A stretch of 64,000 nt of DNA, from the NCBI GenBank assembly GCA_963792785.1, contig CAWBXO010000002.1, forward strand, positions 248,001-312,000. Direction: 5' to 3'. The notes beneath the pieces are model-generated. The model worked only from the letters and a program-made list of their open reading frames with translations. It was not told the DNA's origin and did not search any database. This stretch comes from CAWIMX01 sp963792785. GTDB taxonomy: Bacteria > Acidobacteriota > Vicinamibacteria > Vicinamibacterales > CAVVIG01. Shown piece by piece: positions 52,301 to 63,604 of this stretch. A program made the translations under genes and the position numbers. Every line of letters begins with the position of its first letter. Positions within the stretch are counted from its first letter, which is position 1.

Positions 52301-53443
52301 CTACGGCGTGGTGCGCTGGCGCACGAGCGACCGGAGCGTGAAGGTCCACGAGAGCGGCACGGACTCCGGATTGAAGCAGACCGTGTCGTCGCAGGCCTGA
52401 TAGTCCAGCGTCGCGTGGACGGTCAGCGAGTCGAGGCCTCGCAGCGCGGCCTGCGCGTCCGGGGTCCCCTGCAGGACGATGTCCTGCAGCAGCGTGAACG
52501 GCTTCTGGTACACGGGCACGCGCTCGTTCAAGGGCTCGAAGAAATAGACCTCCGACGCCGGGTACCGCGGCGGCAGCACCTGAATGAGCGGCGAGTCCTC
52601 GATGCGCACCGCGATCGGCCGGTAGCCGTCTGCGCCTGGCGCGTACACGTGCACGCCGGGATGCGGCGTGATGTCGAAGGCGAGCGTGAGGCGGTTGCCC
52701 GGCGCGAGGGCCGAATCGCTGGGATAGGCCGTCACGTCGAGGTGCGCGGTCGCCAGCTTCGTGCCGGCGACGTTCGCGCCGGCGTCGGTGCGCATCAGGA
52801 TGCTCGACACGGTGCTGCGGTCGATGTAGAAATCCTCGAAGAACCGTGCCGTCACGCGGCCGCTGCGATCCAGCATGAACGTCCCGGGGAACGCGATGCC
52901 GGCCATCCGCGGGCTCGCGCCCACGACCGAGACGTACATCTTGATGTCGTCCGCCAGCGCGGGATCCTTGGCGTTGGGCCCGGCCAGCTCCATCGCCACG
53001 GTGTTGAGGATGCCGTAGCGCTTGATCGTCTCCGACCCGACGTCGGCCAGCATCGGGAACGTGATCGCGTGCTGGCGGCTGAACGCCTGGATGATCTCCG
53101 GCGAGTCGTAGCTGATCACGGCCAGACCCAGGCCCCGGTCAGCGAGCTCCTTCGTGCGGCTTTGCAGCTCGACGAGCTGCGTCTTGCAGTACGGTCACCA
53201 ATCGGCCGACCGGACGAAGACGAGCATGGCGCCCCGCGGGCCCATGATCGACTGCAGCGTCTCGGTCCGGCCGTTCTGATCGGGCAGGCTGAAGTCGGGC
53301 ACGCGCTCGCCGACCTGAGGCCCGAGCTTCGATACGTCGACCTTCGCCCGCGCCGCGGGCGGGGACTGGGCCGCCGGTCCCGCGGACAGGCCCACACCTG
53401 CCAGCAGGGCGACAAACGGTATACAGCGGAGTGGCGATCTCAT
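52301..53443 (-). CDS. Secreted redoxin selenoprotein (U-P-Y-C) fused to a DsbD-like domain
   Basis: A 380-residue secreted protein whose gene is split by a UGA at 53197-53195. A signal peptide (MRSPLRCIPFVALLAGVGLS) is followed by a peroxiredoxin/thioredoxin fold: GERVPDFSLPDQNGRTETLQ, then LVFVRSADW-U-PYCKTQLVEL, in which U83 and Cys86 form a U-x-x-C site, then DRGLGLAVISYDSPEIIQAF and IAFPGTFMLDRSGRVTARFF. The frame continues without any shift past the UGA. Residues about 240-380 resemble the N-terminal domain of DsbD (LTVHATLDYQACDDTVCFNP), with a Cys pair that could pass electrons. It is convergent with selD (10-base gap). The real substrate is unknown. Confidence 0.9.
53164..53180 (-). 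promoter_or_regulatory. SECIS hairpin of redoxin selenoprotein
   Basis: A perfect seven-base-pair hairpin, GCAGCTC-GTC-GAGCTGC, begins 15 bases after the UGA. Its loop, starting with G-U, is 22-24 bases from the UGA. Bacterial SECIS elements have a short stem and a G in the apical loop at about this distance. It overlaps codons for Q-L-V-E-L. This supports UGA as selenocysteine rather than stop. Confidence 0.75.
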
Positions 53444-53573
53444 GGCTTCTGCCCTCGCGATCGACGAATCGCTTCGGGCATTGTAGCAATCTCCGCACCC
53501 CGATCCAGCGGAAACGGCGCGCCTGTCTTCGCTCCTCCTGCCAGAGTTGTCATGAGGCAACGACAGTCGCCAA

Positions 53574-55919
53574 TCAAAAGCGGTAGAACGCATTCACGTA
53601 CAAGTTCCGTCCTGGCTCGCGAACCCGCACCGTCGAACGGAAGGGATCCCGCTGGTACGAGAGGTAGTCGAGATACAGCTTGTCGAAGGCGTTGTCGAGG
53701 TTGACCGTCAGGCGCAGCGACTTGAACTGCCGTCCCGCGCGAAGGTTCAGCACGCCGGAGCCCGGCGTGGGCTCCTCGAGCAGGTCGCTGTCGACGTGGT
53801 GCTGCGACGCCGCCACCAGGACCTCCGCCTCTCCGAACACCGTCAGCCGGTCGTACCGAAGCCCCAGCGACCCGTTGAACGGCGGAATCTCCGCGAGGTT
53901 CGTACTGGTGATGCCGCGGCTGGGGTCGGCCTGCTTGGTGCCTCGCGTGTACGCGGCCATTGCCGTCGCGAACCACCGGTCGGACAACGAGTACGTGACG
54001 TTCGCTTCGCCGCTGGTCATGCGGGCGCTCACACCCTGGTACGACTGTGCGGTCTGATTCATCACGCCGCCGACCGCGTTGATCTTCGCCCCCGGCTCGA
54101 GGGCGATGAAATGGCTCAGCCAATCGCGGTAAACGCTGACGGACGCGACGAGGCGCTGGTACTGGTACGTCACCTCGGCGTTGACGCCGGTATTCCCGGT
54201 GGGCGCAAGCGTCGGGTTCCCCACCCAATCCGAGCCCATGCGCTGGAGGGCGTAGTAGCGCTCCTGCGGGTCGGGCACGCGCTCGGTATGGCCGATGCCG
54301 CCGCCGATCGTCAGATTGGCGGACGCGTGATGGGTCACGCGGACGTTTCCCGACGGCATCACGTCCGACGCTGCCGTCGATCGCGTGTCGTGGTAGGCGA
54401 AGTACAGATCCGTGTTCGCCTTCTCCGGGTCGGCCACGCTGCGCGCCCAATCCAGCCGGCCGCCCAAGTCCAGGCGCGTCGCCTTCGACAACGGCCGGCC
54501 GTACTCCGCATAAGTGCCGATGCTGTCCGTGGTGACGTCGGGAATCGCGTATCGGAGCTGGAACTGACTGGCTCTCATCGCAGTGGTGGCGTTCCATCGC
54601 CGGCGCGACACCTCGAGACCCATGCTCAGACCGGAGAGGTCCGCCTGGACCTTTCCGCCCGCGACGCTCGAGTCGGCCTCCGTGATCATGCTGTAGGGGC
54701 GCGGCGAGCCGAGCGATGACGTGCGAAACTGATCGGTCATCGAGTGCCCGACACGCGTGAAGTACGCCGCCGTGGAGAACGCCTTGATGCGTCCGTCCGG
54801 GTTCGCCACATCGTAGCTGGCCCTGTAGCGGTCGGCGTGGTCCGAGGTCGCGTCCATCTGCAGATACGGATACAGCACGTTGTCGGCCTGCTGGCCCGTG
54901 TACGAGACCTGGACGGTGTGCCCGGCGCGCGGCGATAGAAACAGGTTCAGCCAGCCGGTATTCGCGCCGAACGCCGGCGAGCCGGCGTTTTCGGGACGAT
55001 AGTTCGCCTCGTCGGTGAATCTCGCGCCGGAGCCGTCGCGATACGCGTCCGACGCCCGATACGAGTAGCCGCCCAGGAGGGACCACTTGCGTGTCCCGTA
55101 CGACATCGTGGCGGACGGGTTGAGATAGCGGAACGACCCGACGGAGACATTCGTTTCCGAATGGAATCCCTCGGCTGGCTTCTTCGTCACGATGTTGACC
55201 ACGCCGCCCAGGCTTCCCGGGTTCAGGACATCGAACGGCCCCTTGCCGACGTCGATGTGATCCACCTCGGCGAAGTCAGCGTGGAACACGGCGGGATCCA
55301 TGTCGTTGGGACAGGCCCCGTAGACCGTCTGACCGTCGATGAGGATCGTGAGATCCTTGCCCCGGTAGCCGTGCAGGACGATGTCGTTGCCGAGGCCGCC
55401 CTTTCGGATCTTCGACACACCGTTCATGCGAGACAGCGCTTCGCCGATGTCCCGCGCCGTGCTTTCCCGGATCTCGGACGCCTGGATGCTGTCCCGCGTC
55501 GCCGCCGCGACGACCGTCACGACCTCGCTGTAGGTCGCGGGCGCCATCGTGAAGTCCACCTCGCGCGTCTGTCCCTCGGCCACGACCAGATCGCGAAGAA
55601 TCTGCGTCTGGAAGCCGTCCAGATCCGCGCGCACCTCGTAGCGCCCTGGGCGGAGCCCTGTTCCGCGGTAGCCGCCGTGATCGCCGGTGACGACGGTCAC
55701 GGTCGAACCGCCCGTGACGTCGGTAATGGTCACGACGACGCCAGGCAGACGCGCGGCGTCCGGGTCCGTGACAAAGCCGACGACCGCGCCGGGGCCGGCT
55801 TGCTCGGGCGCCGCCTCAGGACGCACGGCTGTCTGGGCCGCGCTCCGTGCCGGAAACGACAAGACAAGACACACGATCGCCAGCGCCCCGATCGATGATC
55901 GATCCATTTGTGATCGCAT
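53574..55919 (-). CDS. TonB-dependent receptor, OprC-like (copper)
   Basis: A 781-residue outer-membrane receptor. It starts at ATG 55919, which has AGGAGG eight bases upstream; codons before it are unlikely. After the signal peptide (LAIVCLVLSFPARSAAQT) is a carboxypeptidase-regulatory-like domain (GAVVGFVTDPDAARLPGVVV, YEVRADLDGFQTQILRDLVV), then the plug (RESTARDIGEALSRMNGVSK, VLHGYRGKDLTILIDGQTVY, GACPNDMDPAVFHADFAEVD) and a beta barrel ending in NLYVNAFYRF. The GACPNDMDP stretch matches OprC/NosA-type copper receptors, where Cys-Met residues contact the metal. The neighbours (Cys/His-rich and Met/His-rich secreted proteins, a MerR regulator) support a metal role. Confidence 0.88.
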   Translation of the reverse strand: MRSQMDRSSIGALAIVCLVLSFPARSAAQTAVRPEAAPEQAGPGAVVGFVTDPDAARLPGVVVTITDVTGGSTVTVVTGDHGGYRGTGLRPGRYEVRADLDGFQTQILRDLVVAEGQTREVDFTMAPATYSEVVTVVAAATRDSIQASEIRESTARDIGEALSRMNGVSKIRKGGLGNDIVLHGYRGKDLTILIDGQTVYGACPNDMDPAVFHADFAEVDHIDVGKGPFDVLNPGSLGGVVNIVTKKPAEGFHSETNVSVGSFRYLNPSATMSYGTRKWSLLGGYSYRASDAYRDGSGARFTDEANYRPENAGSPAFGANTGWLNLFLSPRAGHTVQVSYTGQQADNVLYPYLQMDATSDHADRYRASYDVANPDGRIKAFSTAAYFTRVGHSMTDQFRTSSLGSPRPYSMITEADSSVAGGKVQADLSGLSMGLEVSRRRWNATTAMRASQFQLRYAIPDVTTDSIGTYAEYGRPLSKATRLDLGGRLDWARSVADPEKANTDLYFAYHDTRSTAASDVMPSGNVRVTHHASANLTIGGGIGHTERVPDPQERYYALQRMGSDWVGNPTLAPTGNTGVNAEVTYQYQRLVASVSVYRDWLSHFIALEPGAKINAVGGVMNQTAQSYQGVSARMTSGEANVTYSLSDRWFATAMAAYTRGTKQADPSRGITSTNLAEIPPFNGSLGLRYDRLTVFGEAEVLVAASQHHVDSDLLEEPTPGSGVLNLRAGRQFKSLRLTVNLDNAFDKLYLDYLSYQRDPFRSTVRVREPGRNLYVNAFYRF

Positions 55920-56400
55920 ACACACACCCTCCTCGAGATGACGTGATCGCGGAAGGGACCTCCCGTTCCGCAGCTCCGGCGAGAGCCGGACGTCGACACG
56001 ACGCCGAACGAGGAGCTACGCGCGAGGAGGGGGTGCGATCGGGAACGAGGAACAGGTCGAGGGGACGAGCCGGCGCCTCTTGGGGGGCCGGTGCGCCGAC
56101 GGACGGGCCGGTTACGCGGGTCGGCGTGGTGAGGACGCCGGTTTCGCCAATCAGCGCTGCGACGATGGCGATGCCGTCGTCAGCCGCGCCGCGGCACGAG
56201 CACGACTTCGAGTCGCCGCTCGACGGCGCATGGTGCATTGGGCACTCGGCGCCATCGCCATGCGCGCACGTGCACTGCACGGACGTGGCGTCGCTCGACA
56301 CGGCGCCACACAGGGCAACCGGGGCAGCGCTCACGAATGTGAGCTGGAGCACCAGCCAACTGCCCGCGAGCCGCGTGAGGCGATGACGCATCCGTTGCAT
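55816..56400 (-). CDS. Cys/His-rich secreted protein, likely metal-binding
   Basis: A 194-residue protein from ATG 56400 with a signal peptide (LAGSWLVLQLTFVSAAPVAL). A short region is full of Cys and His: SVQCTCAHGDGAECPMHHAP and SKSCSCRGAADDG. It is a likely metal chaperone or sequestration domain, and similar proteins sit beside OprC-type receptors. Its open frame runs 104 bases into the TonB receptor gene in another frame, including the receptor RBS. That overlap is longer than usual, so the true stop may be earlier if a frameshift is present near 55950-56050. The N-terminal half is the safer part of the call. Confidence 0.65.
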   Translation of the reverse strand: MQRMRHRLTRLAGSWLVLQLTFVSAAPVALCGAVSSDATSVQCTCAHGDGAECPMHHAPSSGDSKSCSCRGAADDGIAIVAALIGETGVLTTPTRVTGPSVGAPAPQEAPARPLDLFLVPDRTPSSRVAPRSASCRRPALAGAAEREVPSAITSSRGGCVYAITNGSIIDRGAGDRVSCLVVSGTERGPDSRAS

Positions 56401-56407
56401 CGCGTGA

Positions 56408-56950
56408 CTACTTCTGCACGATAACCGGATCGCCGGTCTCGTGCTCCTTGATCTGATACCGCAGGAAGTCGTGGATCGCGTCCCGCGCGTCGGCGTTCGA
56501 CGTGGCAATCCGGACGACGCCTCCGCGCTCGGTGGCCTGGTACGTGTACGTGATCTCCGTCTCGAGCCGCTGCATCGTCGCGACCCCGGGCGGCATTTCG
56601 CCGTGCGTCATGAGCGGCTTCTCGAAGTCGCCCCGGGCGAACGCCTGGGCAATCTCCTGGAGGTGCGCCCGGACTTCACCGAGCGTCGTCTCGTCGGTCG
56701 GATCGTTGGCGACGACGGCAATCGCGCCGCCCTCGGCGGTCAGCGTGAAGTGATGCGTGGCCTTGTCCTGGTCGAAGCCCATGGCCATCTGGCCGTGTTG
56801 CTTCAACTCGGCCTCCTTCTTCAACTGGGCCATGTGCTGTTCGTGCGTCATGCCCGCGGGCATGTCCGGATGTTGCTGGGCCGCCACGACGGACACGAAT
56901 GGGAGGCTCACGAAGACGAAGACCGCCGAGAGCCGAGCCAAGGGTTTCAT
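56408..56950 (-). CDS. Periplasmic Met/His-rich protein (copper locus)
   Basis: A 180-residue exported protein starting MKPLARLSAVFVFVSLPFVS, signal cleavage near VAAQQ. The mature N-terminus is dense in Met and His: HPDMPAGMTHEQHMAQLKKE and KQHGQMAMGFDQDKATHHF, compatible with Cu(I)/Cu(II) binding. The remaining part, GGAIAVVANDPTDETTLGEV and MQRLETEITYTYQATERGGV, looks like a small beta-rich domain. It is led by a MerR-type promoter (56957-56988). The gene ends eight bases before the Cys/His-rich gene, so the three genes down to the receptor form one operon. No enzymatic motif was seen. Confidence 0.8.
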   Translation of the reverse strand: MKPLARLSAVFVFVSLPFVSVVAAQQHPDMPAGMTHEQHMAQLKKEAELKQHGQMAMGFDQDKATHHFTLTAEGGAIAVVANDPTDETTLGEVRAHLQEIAQAFARGDFEKPLMTHGEMPPGVATMQRLETEITYTYQATERGGVVRIATSNADARDAIHDFLRYQIKEHETGDPVIVQK

Positions 56951-56956
56951 GGCATC

Positions 56957-56988
56957 ATCATAGACCCTCGAACGGGTTCAAGGGTCAA
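56957..56988 (-). promoter_or_regulatory. MerR-type promoter, probably giving a leaderless transcript
   Basis: Read on minus, TTGACC (56988-56983) and TATGAT (56962-56957) are separated by 20 bases, the long spacing used by MerR-family activators. The spacer is a dyad with arms ACCCTTGAAC and GTTCGAGGGT (56985-56964, one mismatch, 2-base centre). The ATG of the Met/His-rich gene lies six bases after the -10, so the transcript would start at or next to the start codon. The MerR gene lies just upstream, at 57018-57482. Confidence 0.8.
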
Positions 56989-57017
56989 GTCCCCTCTGTC
57001 CGCGATGGCCCCAGGGG

Positions 57018-57482
57018 TCAGGATCGGGTCTTGAGATTCGGCAGCGGAGCACGAGCCGGAAGACGATCGTCGGCCCCCAGGGACTCCAGCAGGCGTGCCG
57101 ACTGGTTCGGGGGCGTACGCGCCAGGCGCTGATCCCAGTCCCGAATCGTCCGGTTGATGTCCTTACGGGCCGCCGTCAGCTCCGCGATTCGCCGATCCAC
57201 TGCGGCAAGAATGCGATCGGCCGCGACACGAACGTCGCGACATGGCGTGCCGCCTGCAGCCCGCACTCGCAGGAACCCAGCCACGTCGCGCAAGGAGAAG
57301 CCAAACCGCAGAGCGTGCCGAACGAGCCGGACCCGATCGACCGCGGACGCCGGGAACTGCCTGTAGCCTGCGGCTGTTCGCGTCGCCTTGGGCAGCAAGC
57401 CGAGCCGCTCGTAGTGCCGGATCGTATCGACGCTGACGCCCGCGCGCTCGGCAATCTCTCCGATCCGCAATGCATCGGCCAT
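57018..57482 (-). CDS. MerR-family transcriptional regulator (metal-type)
   Basis: A 154-residue regulator with the MerR N-terminal helix-turn-helix: ALRIGEIAERAGVSVDTIRH and YERLGLLPKATRTAAGYRQF. A coiled-coil dimer helix follows (AADRILAAVDRRIAELTAAR). One Cys in GGTPCRDVRV occupies the place of the metal-binding Cys of MerR and ZntR, but the C-terminal CxnC loop of CueR is absent. It therefore may sense copper, another metal or an oxidant by a different arrangement. It lies immediately upstream of the promoter with the matching spaced dyad and is itself transcribed in the same direction. Its regulated operon is probably the copper genes downstream. Confidence 0.87.
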   Translation of the reverse strand: MADALRIGEIAERAGVSVDTIRHYERLGLLPKATRTAAGYRQFPASAVDRVRLVRHALRFGFSLRDVAGFLRVRAAGGTPCRDVRVAADRILAAVDRRIAELTAARKDINRTIRDWDQRLARTPPNQSARLLESLGADDRLPARAPLPNLKTRS

Positions 57483-57518
57483 GTTGGCAATGATACGGCG
57501 AATGGACCGATCGCCGCG

Positions 57519-58541
57519 CTACGGCCGCAGCGTCGGCCATTCTTCGATCGCGATCTTCCCCGCCAGCCGGACGCCGCCGCTCCCGTCCGGACCGAGCACG
57601 AGTGTTCCTCCGTCCGGCAGGTCCGCCGCCCACTGCGGAAACGCGCCGGCGATGTTCGGCTGGTGCGTCACGAAAATCGTGTCCGTCCCCGCCGGCCATT
57701 CGGCGACCGCGCGGCGGAGCCACGCCGCCTGCGCGTCCGACACGCCGTTCATGCTCTGGCCGCCGTCGCCGAGCTCGGGCTGAACGCGGGGATCGGCAAG
57801 CCCGGCCAGCCTCGCGGTTTCCCTGGCTCGATAGGTTGGACTGACGAACACCAGTCCCACGGGAATCTTCAGATCGCGGATCGCGCGGCCCATCGCAGTC
57901 GCGGTGTCACGGCCGTTCCGGTCGAGCTGCCGTTCGAGACGGGTGTTGTCCGGATCGGCCGACTGCCGGTCCGGCGGTTCCCGCGGCGAGCTGGCGTGCC
58001 TGACGACAAGGGCGTAGCCGCCCTGCCGGAGCGCGGCCACCAACGCCGCGCCCGCCAGCAGGTCGGCCGACTGCGGCGGCGCGAACACCTGGTTCGGATA
58101 CGGATTGGCGGCCGGGCGCTGCACGCGATTGAACCCGAAGTCGGTGGCCTCGTGGCAGCTGTTGCACGCCGTCGTCAACGCGTCGAAGGCCTGAACGAAC
58201 GCGGCACGGTCTTTCTGCTCCACTGCCGATCTCAACTCCGCGAGCGGTTCCGTCACCATGCGCGGGATCGCGTCTTTCGGGTCGACGGGCGATTCCTTGT
58301 GGGTCGGGTGGTACGCCACCACGTCGTCGAACCCCTCGCCCAACTCGTCGAGCTCGTACGCGGCGAGCTGCCAGTTGCCGGCGTCTCCGGCGAGCCACAG
58401 TTTCGCGTGGCGCATCTGCTGCAGGCTCATGATCTCGCCCAGCCCCGGGACGTACGCGCCGGCGGCGCCGCCGCATGCGGCGCCGAGGCAGGCCGAAAGC
58501 ATCGCCGCCACGGCGAGCGCGATGCGCGTGTGCTTCTCCAT
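57519..58541 (-). CDS. Lipoprotein: cytochrome c-like domain fused to histidine phosphatase
   Basis: A 340-residue protein with a lipoprotein leader (MEKHTRIALAVAAMLSACLG). Residues 30-150 contain a heme motif CNSCH (ALTTACNSCHEATDFGFNRV) in a four-helix or small cytochrome-like context (MRHAKLWLAGDAGNWQLAAY). Residues 170-340 are a histidine phosphatase fold, with the catalytic LVVRHASS (RH-x-x) and the second His in DTIFVTHQPNI. Histidine phosphatases act on phosphoproteins or sugars; the link to a cytochrome is strange and the substrate is unknown. It lies upstream of the MerR gene in the same direction, with a 36-base gap. Confidence 0.8.
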   Translation of the reverse strand: MEKHTRIALAVAAMLSACLGAACGGAAGAYVPGLGEIMSLQQMRHAKLWLAGDAGNWQLAAYELDELGEGFDDVVAYHPTHKESPVDPKDAIPRMVTEPLAELRSAVEQKDRAAFVQAFDALTTACNSCHEATDFGFNRVQRPAANPYPNQVFAPPQSADLLAGAALVAALRQGGYALVVRHASSPREPPDRQSADPDNTRLERQLDRNGRDTATAMGRAIRDLKIPVGLVFVSPTYRARETARLAGLADPRVQPELGDGGQSMNGVSDAQAAWLRRAVAEWPAGTDTIFVTHQPNIAGAFPQWAADLPDGGTLVLGPDGSGGVRLAGKIAIEEWPTLRP

Positions 58542-58588
58542 TCATCACCTCGATTTCCCCGATGAGCGCGGTGCTATTATCGTGCCCG

Positions 58589-58900
58589 ATGCGCGATCCC
58601 GTCGAACGCGAGTTCCTGCTCGCCTTCTGGAAGATTCATATCCTGCACCATGCCGGCGAGCAGGGCGTCTACGGGCAGTGGATGCTCGAGGAACTGCACC
58701 GCCACGGCTATCGGCTGAGCCCCGGCACGCTCTACCCGATCCTGGCGCGCATGGCGCGGCACGGCTGGCTGCGTCCGGTGGAGCGCCAGCGCTCCAAGGC
58801 CGCGCGCGTGTACCGGCTGACGCCGAAGGGGCGCAAGGTCCTCAAGCAGGTGCTCGCCGCTCTGGATGAGCTCTCGCACGAAGTCGACGAGCATCGTTGA
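58589..58900 (+). CDS. PadR-family transcriptional regulator
   Basis: A 103-residue regulator with the PadR winged helix: EFLLAFWKIHILHHAGEQGV, YGQWMLEELHRHGYRLSPGT, LYPILARMARHGWLRPVERQ and ARVYRLTPKGRKVLKQVLAA. PadR proteins usually repress an efflux or stress gene nearby and respond to a small ligand. The TolC-RND-MFP genes begin 54 bases downstream on the same strand, which is the expected target. ATG 58589 gives the standard N-terminus; longer versions upstream look non-coding. A short dyad in the gap (58926-58940) could be its operator. Confidence 0.9.
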   Translation: MRDPVEREFLLAFWKIHILHHAGEQGVYGQWMLEELHRHGYRLSPGTLYPILARMARHGWLRPVERQRSKAARVYRLTPKGRKVLKQVLAALDELSHEVDEHR

Positions 58901-58925
58901 CATCCGCGCTCGCACCCGCCTAATA

Positions 58926-58940
58926 TTACGGTCTTCGTAA
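58926..58940. promoter_or_regulatory. Candidate operator between PadR and TolC genes
   Basis: An inverted repeat TTACG-GTCTT-CGTAA in the 53-base gap before the TolC start (58954). The gap is A+T-rich for this genome. The size and place fit binding by the PadR regulator encoded just upstream, but no family consensus can be matched. Confidence 0.35.
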
Positions 58941-58953
58941 ACGATTCACGATA

Positions 58954-60394
58954 ATGAATCCGACGATACCGCGCGCGCCTGCCGTCGCGTGCCTGCTGAC
59001 GTCGATCGTGCTGGCGCCGCTCGCCGCGGCCGCCCAGGCGCCGCCGCCTCGGGACCCCGCCGCCCCCGTGTTGTTCACACTCGAGGAGGCGATCCGCTAC
59101 GCCGCCGATCACTATCCGTCCGTGCGGGCGGCGATCGAACAGGTCGCCGCGTCCGACGCCGGCGTTCGCGTCGCGCGCGCGGCCGCTCTGCCGAGGCTCG
59201 ATTCGGTGTGGCAGACGAATCGCGCGACCGCCAACAACATCTTCGGACAACTCCTGCCGCAGTCGGTGATCTCGCCGATTTCCGGCCCGGTACTCGCGTC
59301 GCCGTCCGCCGACAGCGCGTGGAGCAGCGCCGTCGGCGCGCTCGCGTCGTGGGAACCGTTCGACTTCGGCCTCCGCGGAGCGGGGGTGGCCGGCGCCGAA
59401 GCCGCCCTCACCCGCGCGCGCGCCGACGAGGCCCTCACGCGCCTCGACGTCCAGAACGCCGTCGGCGAGGCCTTCCTCGACGTGCTGGCCGCCCAGCAGG
59501 CGAGCACGGCCGCGCAGGCGGATCTCGATCGGCGCGACGTCCTGCGCCGCTCGATCCAGGCGCTCGTGGACAACCAGCTTCGGCCCGGCGCGGACGCCTC
59601 GCGGGCCGACGCCGAGCGCGCGGATGCCGAAACGCGCGTGATTCGAGGCGCGGCGCGACGCGACGCTCGCGCGGATCGACGCTCTCCCGCCTGCTCGGGC
59701 TCGGCGCCGGCCCCGGCATCACGGCGGTCGGCGGCGCGCTGCTCGAGCGCGAAGCGCCGGCCGCGCCGTCGAGCGGGGCCGCGGAACCCGCGGTCCATCC
59801 GCTCGCGCAGGCCCAGCAGGCCGCGGTCGAGCAGGCGCAGGCCGCCGAGCGGACGCTGGCCCGCACCGACCTGCCGCGCGTGTTCCTGCAATCCAGCGTG
59901 TCGGCCCGGGGCAGCGGCGCGAATGCCGACCGGTCCGTTCGACGGCGGCGCGGGGGGCCTCGGTCTCGAGCGGGTGAACTGGGCCGCCGGCGTGCAGGTC
60001 GTCTTCCCGAACATCTTCGACTTGTCGAGTCTTCGCGCGCGAAAGGACGCCGCGGCCGCGGCCGCGCGCGATCGAGGGCGCGCGGTACGACGAAGCGCTG
60101 CTCACCGTCACGAGCCAGCAGCAGCGCGCGGCGGCGCTCCTGGAGGCGTCGCGGGCCATTGCCGCCAACACGCCCGTGCAGCTCGCGGCGGCGCGGCAGA
60201 GCGAGTCGCAGGCGCGGGCGCGCTACGACGCCGGCCTGGCGGGCCTGAGCGAGGTGGCCGACGCGCAGAGCCTGCTGGCGCGGGCCGAGATGCAGGACGC
60301 GCTCGCGCGCGTCGACGTGTGGCGGGCGCTGCTCGCCGGGGCGGTCGCGCAAGGCGACCTCGGCCCGTTCCTGAACCTGGTGCGCCAGCCGTGA
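58954..60394 (+). pseudogene. TolC-family outer-membrane efflux protein, frameshifted
   Basis: A signal peptide (VACLLTSIVLAPLAAAAQAP) is followed by the outer-membrane efflux protein fold: FTLEEAIRYAADHYPSVRAA, LDVQNAVGEAFLDVLAAQQA, then (in another frame) TLSRLLGLGAGPGITAVGGA and LARTDLPRVFLQSSVSARGS, then LERVNWAAGVQVVFPNIFDL in the first frame, and a last part YDEALLTVTSQQQRAAALLE and ALLAGAVAQGDLGPFLNLVR. Frames change near 59660, 59930 and 60080. Repaired, it is a normal protein of about 480 residues that would form the outer-membrane channel of the RND pump encoded next. The pieces are well conserved, so I do not treat the breaks as proof of inactivity. Confidence 0.8.
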
Positions 60395-60408
60395 GAGGGT
60401 CCCGAGCC

Positions 60409-63600
<3,192 letters not shown>

Positions 63601-63604
<4 letters not shown>

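Noticed and set aside
53195..53197. The UGA in the redoxin as a nonsense mutation
   Set aside because: It lies in a U-x-x-C active site with a SECIS-type hairpin, and the frame continues normally.
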